From an uncultured Bacteroidales bacterium (GTDB lineage Bacteria; Bacteroidota; Bacteroidia; Bacteroidales; P3), in contig CALGGY010000034.1 in assembly GCA_937915785.1 (NCBI GenBank), positions 1 to 11,879 of the forward strand: a stretch of DNA of 11,879 bases, read 5' to 3'. Within the stretch, counting starts at the first letter, position 1. Every line of letters begins with the position of its first letter. Of this stretch, positions 7,617 through 11,879 are shown in pieces. Both the position numbers and the translations under genes were made by a program. Under the pieces are notes generated by a model. It ran no database searches and was not told the DNA's origin. It saw only the letters and a list, made by a program, of their open reading frames with translations.

Positions 7617-7664
7617 CAGGTGAACAGATTTTCAGATATACAGACGGACAGATTGACAGACATA
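7617..7664. repeat. Octamer array, six units beginning CAGA, directly after the tatC stop
   Basis: The first four bases of each unit are CAGG, CAGA, CAGA, CAGA, CAGA and CAGA, at exact 8-base spacing (7617, 7625, 7633, 7641, 7649, 7657). The array begins on the base after the tatC TGA. The other four bases of each unit vary. It parallels the heptamer arrays of this window but with an 8-base period, and sits within the left flank of the R-M cassette. Confidence 0.8.
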
Positions 7665-7723
7665 ACAATATTTACATAAAAAAAACGTTCATTATTCAAT
7701 AGTAAAAAAATACCAAATTCAAA

Positions 7724-8632
7724 ATGAAAGCGAAACCATTTGTCAAATGGGTTGGCGGTAAAAGTCAGCTCATCGACCAACTTGAAGCGCTGCTTCCTGC
7801 TGACTTTGACCAATGGGAGAATGTTACTTACATTGAGCCTTTTGTTGGCGGAGGAGCAATGCTATTTCATATGCTGCAGTCGCACCCCAACATCAAATCA
7901 GCAATTATTAACGACATCAATCCCGACCTCACCACCTGCTACATGGTGGTGCGCAACAATCCATCGGAATTGGTAAAATCGTTGCAACAGATTCAAAAAG
8001 ACTATTATGCTCTCCAATCGGAGGAACAGCGGAAATCCTTTTTCTTACAAATGCGTGAAGAGTTCAACACCAAAGCCCTCGATCCGATCCGCAACACCAC
8101 GCTGTTTTTTTTCCTGAATCGCACATGCTTCAACGGCTTGTACCGCGTAAACAAAGCAGGACTGTTCAATGTCCCCTTTGGAAAGTATGAGACACCGATG
8201 ATTTGCGACCCAAATACAATTTTTGCAGACAGCGAGCTTCTCCAAAACGTGGAAATTCTAACAGGCGATTATCGGCAAACGATTGCCAAAGCAAAGGGCA
8301 ATACTCTGTTTTATTTTGATCCGCCTTACCGTCCATTGAGCAACACAAGCAGTTTCAACGACTATGCCAAAGAGGCGTTCAACGACCTCGCACAGCGTCG
8401 TCTGAAAGCATTTTGCGACCAAGTGGAGGCGGCTGGATATAAATTTATGCTGAGCAATTCCGATTGCAGCGACATGTTCTTTGATGATTTATACGTGCAT
8501 TATGTTATTGAACGGGTTTGGGCAAATCGCAGCGTAAATGCGAACCCTGCAAAACGGGGAAAATTACGGGAGATTTTGGTTCACAATTATCACGCAACCA
8601 AACAAAATTTATTTTTTTTACAAAATGATTAG
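7724..8632 (+). CDS. dam: Dam-type DNA adenine-N6 methylase of the R-M cassette (DpnM-like)
   Basis: A 302-residue alpha-class (D12) adenine-N6 methyltransferase. The N-terminal cofactor motifs are FVKWVGGKSQL (residues 6-16) and IEPFVGGGAMLF (37-48). A family block FFFLNRTCFNGLYRVNKAGLFNVPFG lies mid-protein, the catalytic motif DPPYRPLSNTSSF starts at Asp199, and the end of the fold has YKFMLSNSDC. Across these blocks it follows M.DpnM and E. coli Dam, both GATC methylases, so GATC is the expected target; this is inference from family, not shown directly. It should protect host DNA from the nuclease encoded next, whose start codon overlaps this gene's stop by eight bases. The ATG at 7724 starts just ahead of the first motif. 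No convincing -7 box was found in the 107 bases upstream. Confidence 0.93.
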   Translation: MKAKPFVKWVGGKSQLIDQLEALLPADFDQWENVTYIEPFVGGGAMLFHMLQSHPNIKSAIINDINPDLTTCYMVVRNNPSELVKSLQQIQKDYYALQSEEQRKSFFLQMREEFNTKALDPIRNTTLFFFLNRTCFNGLYRVNKAGLFNVPFGKYETPMICDPNTIFADSELLQNVEILTGDYRQTIAKAKGNTLFYFDPPYRPLSNTSSFNDYAKEAFNDLAQRRLKAFCDQVEAAGYKFMLSNSDCSDMFFDDLYVHYVIERVWANRSVNANPAKRGKLREILVHNYHATKQNLFFLQND

Positions 8633-9149
8633 AAGAGGCACTGGTGGTGGAAACACCATCACAGGATTGATTTACGAAGGCAAGGTTGATTTGACAACTT
8701 TTTTATCTCAACAATCTGGTTATAGCGTTAATGGACACGACGTATATTACAAACATAAAATTGTAGCCCACGTGTTCAAAAAACATTCCTTCTATCAATT
8801 CCTCGCAGCGCAGGGTGTTGACTGGAAGAAAATATTATCCAAGCAACTATTACCAGACAATGCTATCTATGTCATCGTAAACAACACAATGTTCATCATT
8901 GAAGTAAAACACCAAGAAGTAGCCGGGAGTGTTGATGAAAAACTTCAGACTTGTGATTTCAAGAAAAAACAATACCAAAAATTATTGGCACAACTCAACA
9001 TGGAGGTTGAATACATCTATGTACTTGATAATTGGTTCCGCGATCCAAAATACAAGGACGTGTTAGACTATATAATTAGCGTTGGTTGTCAATACTATTT
9101 CAACTATATCCCTTTACAAAAACTTGGCTTGCCAGTTCCTCAAAAGTGA
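8625..9149 (+). CDS. Small type II restriction endonuclease, PD-(D/E)XK fold
   Basis: A 174-residue protein, taken as the nuclease of the cassette from its motif and its place between two methylases. The catalytic signature is Pro77-Asp78, fourteen residues, then Glu93-Val94-Lys95 (PD-X14-EVK), preceded by Glu18 in a Gly-rich N-terminus (GTGGGNTITGLIYEGK). It is followed by the block VAGSVDEKLQTCDFKKKQY, a pattern I associate with compact type II enzymes. I do not see DpnII or MboI sequence, which are about 100 residues longer. I chose the ATG at 8625 because it overlaps the dam stop by eight bases; a frame open from 8538 would lie wholly inside dam. The cut site is presumably GATC, judged by the methylases. 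The gene is strikingly A+T-rich compared with host genes. Confidence 0.8.
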   Translation: MIRRGTGGGNTITGLIYEGKVDLTTFLSQQSGYSVNGHDVYYKHKIVAHVFKKHSFYQFLAAQGVDWKKILSKQLLPDNAIYVIVNNTMFIIEVKHQEVAGSVDEKLQTCDFKKKQYQKLLAQLNMEVEYIYVLDNWFRDPKYKDVLDYIISVGCQYYFNYIPLQKLGLPVPQK

Positions 9150-10330
9150 TAAACCACACATCATTCCCCGATTTCACCCTCCTGCAAGGCGATTGCATGA
9201 ATCGGTTGGCAGAGATAGAGGACAACTCCATCGATACTATTTTTGCCGACCCTCCATACTTTTTAAGCAACGGCGGAATAAGCGTACAAAGTGGCAAGCA
9301 AGTGTGTGTGGACAAAGGCGATTGGGACAAAGGCGGCACACCAGAACACATTTACGAGTTCAACCGCAAATGGCTCGCTCTTTGTCGCCATAAACTCAAA
9401 GACAACGGCACCATTTGGATTAGCGGCACGCACCACAACATCTACATAGTAATGCGTTGCTTACAAGAACTTGACTACAAAGTGCTAAATACCATCACTT
9501 GGCAGAAAACAGACCCGCCGCCAAACCTTTCGTGCAAATATTTCAATTTTTCGACAGAACTCATCATCTGGGCTCGCAAACATGAGAAAAAGCCCCACAA
9601 GTTCAATTACGAAACAATGAAACTCTTGAATGGCGGACAGCAAATGACTGATGTTTGGCGCATTCCGGCTGTAGGCATGTGGGAAAAACAAGAAGGCAAA
9701 CATCCCACTCAAAAACCATTGAGACTGCTCTACCGCATTATTCTTGCATCCACAAACAAAGGCGACACCATTCTAGACCCGTTCAGCGGTTCCGGAACCA
9801 CAGGCATAGCGGCAAACCTTCTTGGACGCAAATACATCGGCATAGAGCAAGATAAGCAATTTTGCAAAATATCATTGCTTAGACGACAGGCTATAGAAGA
9901 CGAGGATACGCGCAAGATTCTTTCGGAAAAAATGCGCTACACGCCCGAAGAAACCACGGTGCTTGTAAACCATGTGCGTGAGTCGGATAGAGAAAATGCC
10001 ATCCGCCTCGGCATCACTTATGTTCGAATTGGAGATTCGAAAGGCTCTTTGCTGGTAAAAGAAGGATTTGACAGATTGGGCTATATATGCCTGCACACCA
10101 ACGGCGACAATCCCGCGTTGTACAAACTCGCAAAAAAAGGGTTTCAGATATGGACTGCCGACACCTTGCGAGCAAAAGGATTTTCCGCCGAGAATGCCCC
10201 ATACTACGCAGTACTTCATTTCGACGCCACAATGCCCGTACTCCTTGACATACCCATTGAACTCCACAAAAAGCAATATACACACATTGCACACATCCTG
10301 CCATTAAGCAAATTCATCGAACTAATATAA
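9146..10330 (+). CDS. dpnA: Second adenine-N6 methylase, DpnA/M.DpnIIB-like, with extra C-terminal domain
   Basis: A beta-class adenine methylase, 394 residues if it starts at the GTG at 9146, which overlaps the nuclease stop by four bases (GTGA). An ATG at 9086 would add 20 residues (MSILFQLYPFTKTWLASSSK) read out of frame from the nuclease gene, so I prefer the GTG. Catalytic DPPYFLSNGGI starts at Asp35; the run VDKGDWDKGG then EFNRKWL, NGTIWISGTHHNIY, LNTITWQKTDPPPNLSCKYF and GKHPTQKP follows DpnA of Streptococcus pneumoniae almost block for block. The cofactor loop is DPFSGSGTTG at 211-220. DpnA also methylates single-stranded GATC. The catalytic part ends near residue 250, where DpnA ends; residues 265-394 form an additional region without a family I recognise (YTPEETTVLV to LPLSKFIELI). 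Confidence 0.9.
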   Translation: MINHTSFPDFTLLQGDCMNRLAEIEDNSIDTIFADPPYFLSNGGISVQSGKQVCVDKGDWDKGGTPEHIYEFNRKWLALCRHKLKDNGTIWISGTHHNIYIVMRCLQELDYKVLNTITWQKTDPPPNLSCKYFNFSTELIIWARKHEKKPHKFNYETMKLLNGGQQMTDVWRIPAVGMWEKQEGKHPTQKPLRLLYRIILASTNKGDTILDPFSGSGTTGIAANLLGRKYIGIEQDKQFCKISLLRRQAIEDEDTRKILSEKMRYTPEETTVLVNHVRESDRENAIRLGITYVRIGDSKGSLLVKEGFDRLGYICLHTNGDNPALYKLAKKGFQIWTADTLRAKGFSAENAPYYAVLHFDATMPVLLDIPIELHKKQYTHIAHILPLSKFIELI

Positions 10331-10419
10331 CTCACTCACAGCAACTATTATACAAAAATGACAGATTCAATTATCCAATACTAAACCAAATTGAAAGCAA
10401 TGACTACATGCATTGCACA

Positions 10420-10503
10420 ACCTCGCTGCCAATATATCTGCTCTACGAGCTGAGCGTCTTTGTGGTGCGGGGCGAGAAAAAAACATCGGCAAAAAACGCT
10501 TAA
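10420..10503 (+). pseudogene. Stranded 3' fragment of tatC beyond the cassette
   Basis: Read in the tatC frame this gives TSLPIYLLYELSVFVVRGEK followed by KTSAKNA and a TAA stop at 10501-10503. It duplicates the end of the intact tatC with two conservative changes and a longer tail. No start or upstream part of tatC is present. Most likely it is the original tatC terminus of this locus, separated from its gene by the R-M insertion and left just upstream of the tpiA promoter. Confidence 0.88.
10423..10479 (+). repeat. Right copy of the 57-bp direct repeat bounding the R-M cassette
   Basis: Matches 7554-7610 at 55 of 57 positions. The sequence upstream (10331-10422) is A+T-rich and unrelated to tatC, while the downstream sequence continues as a tatC-frame tail. 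That asymmetry suggests that this copy keeps the native flank. Confidence 0.92.
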
Positions 10504-10519
10504 ATCCAAATAAAAAGAG

Positions 10520-10527
10520 TATGTTTG
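10520..10527 (+). promoter_or_regulatory. -7 promoter box of tpiA
   Basis: TATGTTTG fits TAnnTTTG and lies 75 bases before the tpiA ATG, 16 bases after the stop of the tatC fragment. No TTTG is present at the -33 position. The box would have been close to the tatC 3' end before the cassette entered. Confidence 0.55.
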
Positions 10528-10602
10528 CCAAAAGGATGTAAAACCTTTTTTTACGACAACATTTTAATATACAGAAACATAACACAAAAAAAAGTATTCG
10601 AC

Positions 10603-11361
10603 ATGAGAAAAAAAATAGTAGCCGGAAACTGGAAAATGAACAAAACTTTCGACGACGCCTACGAGCTGGTCGAAAAAATTGCCGACGAGATGGAACACCT
10701 TGCCACCCCTTCTGTGGATGTGGTAGTATGCCCTCCCTACCCTTTCTTGGAAATGTGCGGCGACCTTTCGCAGGAATCGTTCTTTGCCGTTGGAGCACAA
10801 GATGTTAGCGCCCACGAGAGCGGTGCTTACACCGGCGAGGTGGCAGCCCCTATGCTGGCGTCGATGGGCATAGACTACTGCATTGTGGGGCACTCCGAAC
10901 GCCGCGCCTACCACAACGAGAGCAACGAAGAAATTGCCGACAAGGTGAAACAACTGTTAGCCAACGACATACGTCCGATATTCTGCTGTGGCGAAAAACT
11001 GCCCGAGCGCGAAGCTGGCACTCAGTTCAAAGTGGTGGAAAAACAGATTAGCGAAAGCCTTTTCGGCCTCACCGCCGATGAGTTTGGCGACGTTGTGATA
11101 GCCTACGAGCCCGTGTGGGCCATAGGCACCGGCAAGACCGCCACCCCGCAGCAGGCGCAGGAGATGCACGCCTTTATCCGCTCGCTGATAGCCAAGCAAT
11201 ATGGCAGCCATGTGGCCGACAACGCTACCCTGCTCTACGGCGGCAGCTGCAACGCCAAAAACGCCAAGGAACTTTTCGCCAACCCCGACGTGGACGGCGG
11301 ACTGATAGGCGGCGCCTCGCTCAAAGCCGACGACTTCCTTACCATAGTACAATCCTTCTGA
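10603..11361 (+). CDS. tpiA: Triosephosphate isomerase
   Basis: Interconverts dihydroxyacetone phosphate and glyceraldehyde 3-phosphate in cytosolic glycolysis and gluconeogenesis. The 252-residue length is the family norm. The catalytic set is complete: Asn9 and Lys11 in AGNWKMN, His97 in IVGHSERR and Glu169 in AYEPVWAIGTG, the last opening the mobile loop that closes over the substrate. The phosphate-binding block reads YGGSCNAKNA, followed by GGLIGGASLKADDF near the end. The ATG at 10603 starts MRKKIVAGNWKMN directly at the first strand; a frame open from 10525 adds 26 residues the family lacks. It appears to be a single-gene unit with its own -7 box and terminator. Confidence 0.98.
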   Translation: MRKKIVAGNWKMNKTFDDAYELVEKIADEMEHLATPSVDVVVCPPYPFLEMCGDLSQESFFAVGAQDVSAHESGAYTGEVAAPMLASMGIDYCIVGHSERRAYHNESNEEIADKVKQLLANDIRPIFCCGEKLPEREAGTQFKVVEKQISESLFGLTADEFGDVVIAYEPVWAIGTGKTATPQQAQEMHAFIRSLIAKQYGSHVADNATLLYGGSCNAKNAKELFANPDVDGGLIGGASLKADDFLTIVQSF

Positions 11362-11381
11362 CAACATATTTAGCAAAAACA

Positions 11382-11422
11382 AAAAAAAACGCTCCACGCC
11401 TTCGGCGGGGAGCGTTTTTTTT
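11382..11422. terminator. Rho-independent terminator after tpiA
   Basis: A long hairpin: eight A, CGCTCC, an A-G mismatch, CGCC, a TTC loop, GGCG, GGAGCG and eight T. The A-run opposite the T-run allows use in both directions, fitting its place between tpiA and the convergent minus-strand gene. Confidence 0.93.
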
Positions 11423-11527
11423 CACCCTCTCACATACACTCCTCTTCCAAAAAAAACACGAAAGAAAATATTTTCCCCACAAACCATTGCCAATCTGTCA
11501 GCCATCATTTACCCAATTAGCCCACTT

Positions 11528-11591
11528 CAAACTCCAAACTTTTAGCTTCTTAACCCTCAACCCCTTAACTCCTAACCCCCAACCCCTAACT
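11528..11591. repeat. Degenerate heptamer array, about nine AAC-centred units
   Basis: AAC (once AGC) recurs at 11530, 11537, 11544, 11552, 11559, 11567, 11574, 11581 and 11588: mostly 7-base spacing with two 8-base slips. Units read CTTAACC, CTCAACC, TCCTAAC and similar. The array ends six bases before the stop codon of the minus-strand gene at 11598, so it fills that gene's 3' untranslated region like the arrays at 1387 and 5925. Bases 11423-11527 beside it show nothing further. Confidence 0.78.
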
Positions 11592-11597
11592 AAAAAG

Positions 11598-11879
11598 TCA
11601 GTCGGCAAACATCACCACCCAGTGGTATTTACGTGAGCCAAGGTCTTCGGCGTAGCCCACGCCCACACGCTTGAAAGCGGGGTTCAAAAGGTTCTCCCTG
11701 TCGGCCTTTATGTCGAGCCAGCCCTCCACCACGCGCGAGGTGCCCAGGTGGAGCGCGAGCTGACCCTCCTCCCAGGCGCGCCCGAAGGGTTCGAGCGGAC
11801 CGGCGTTGTCGCGCGGGCCGATCATCGCGAAGGCGTCGCCCGCGCTCTGGAACGAGTGCAGGTCGAGCAGCACGTCGTG
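11598..11879 (-). CDS. C-terminal end of a CAP/SCP-like protein, joined to foreign high-GC sequence at the window edge
   Basis: The frame is open to the right edge, so the gene is partial. Its last ~45 residues (WLDIKADRENLLNPAFKR, then VGVGYAEDLG and YHWVVMFAD) match the end of CAP/SCP (YkwD-like) domains, where W-L-x4-H-R-x-N-L-L and a final aromatic strand are typical; the His is Asp here. Codons in this part fit the host (ATA for Ile). Upstream of about 11711 the sequence becomes about 70% G+C and reads HDVLLDLHSFQSAGDAF and FAMIGPRDNAGPLEPF, which resembles N-formylglutamate amidohydrolase-like hydrolases of high-GC proteobacteria, not CAP proteins. The GTG at 11873 is not a start: the frame continues beyond it. 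I read this as a chimeric join rather than a natural fusion. Confidence is fair for the CAP end and low for the other part. Confidence 0.55.
   Translation of the reverse strand, partial: HDVLLDLHSFQSAGDAFAMIGPRDNAGPLEPFGRAWEEGQLALHLGTSRVVEGWLDIKADRENLLNPAFKRVGVGYAEDLGSRKYHWVVMFAD

Larger units (their letters stand above)
7611..10479 (+). mobile_element. Inserted GATC-type restriction-modification cassette
   Basis: Three co-directional genes (methylase, nuclease, methylase) form a unit between two copies of the tatC 3' end, next to the tpiA promoter. The outer boundary is set by the second repeat copy. No integrase, transposase or tRNA site is present, so the unit is likely carried by recombination, as proposed for R-M genes that enter with long target duplications (described by comparing Helicobacter pylori genomes). 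The genes are visibly richer in A and T than their neighbours and hold four of the window's seven GATC sites, in line with foreign origin. A controller protein gene is absent. Confidence 0.7.

Noticed and set aside
7617..7723. A Bacteroidota promoter for the R-M cassette
   Set aside because: No TAnnTTTG match could be found in the stretch; expression may depend on readthrough from tatC or on a divergent promoter type.
8538..8624. An earlier start for the nuclease gene
   Set aside because: The 29 extra codons lie wholly inside dam in another frame; the ATG at 8625 gives the usual stop-start overlap.
9086..9145. An ATG start for the second methylase
   Set aside because: The 20 added residues are an out-of-frame reading of the nuclease 3' end and precede the normal N-terminus of DpnA-like proteins.
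11598..11879. A genuine CAP-hydrolase fusion protein
   Set aside because: The sharp rise in G+C and change of codon use in mid-gene, at the window edge, point to an assembly artefact.

Overview
The window looks like a contig end from an uncultured Bacteroidales bacterium (phylum Bacteroidota). The reasons are the mix of families (a Porphyromonas-type dipeptidyl peptidase IV, a small outer-membrane barrel with an N-terminal signal, a TatA/TatC pair with no TatB), the near absence of Shine-Dalgarno sites, and Bacteroidota-type -7 promoter boxes (TAnnTTTG) at 2608, 4914 and 10520. The genes are housekeeping or cell-envelope in character, with one inserted restriction-modification (R-M) cassette.

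Left part (1-2502, minus strand): a major facilitator transporter, then a lemA-TPM two-gene unit, separated by an array of heptamer repeats. Bases 1-118 hold nothing I can identify. Centre left (2584-5745, plus strand): a secreted dipeptidyl peptidase IV and a small outer-membrane beta-barrel, each with its own promoter box; the second ends at a clean hairpin terminator. A hotdog thioesterase (6002-6502, minus) is divergent from the Tat export genes tatA-tatC (6635-7616, plus), whose frames overlap by 23 bases.

Centre right (7611-10479): a compact three-gene cassette of Dam-type methylase, small PD-(D/E)XK nuclease and DpnA-type second methylase. It resembles a DpnII/MboI-type system acting on GATC, but with a nuclease I do not recognise as DpnII or MboI and with the order M-R-M. 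The genes overlap by 8 and 4 bases, and the second methylase probably starts at a GTG. The cassette sits exactly at the 3' end of tatC: a 57-bp stretch of the tatC terminus is repeated (55/57 identical) on its far side, where it runs into a different C-terminal tail and stop. This marks the insertion boundaries. GATC occurs only twice in about 8.9 kb of host sequence, whereas its anagram TCGA occurs about 34 times. This fits long-term restriction pressure at GATC.

Right part: triosephosphate isomerase with its own promoter box and a terminator, then the C-terminal end of a CAP/SCP-like protein on the minus strand. From about 11711 to the right edge the composition jumps to roughly 70% G+C and the reading frame resembles an unrelated protein family, so the last ~160 bases are probably a chimeric assembly join.

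A recurring oddity is a set of degenerate tandem arrays with 7-bp or 8-bp period. Each begins within a few bases of a stop codon: after the TPM gene, the thioesterase, tatC and the CAP gene. No tRNA, rRNA, CRISPR array, integrase or transposase was seen.
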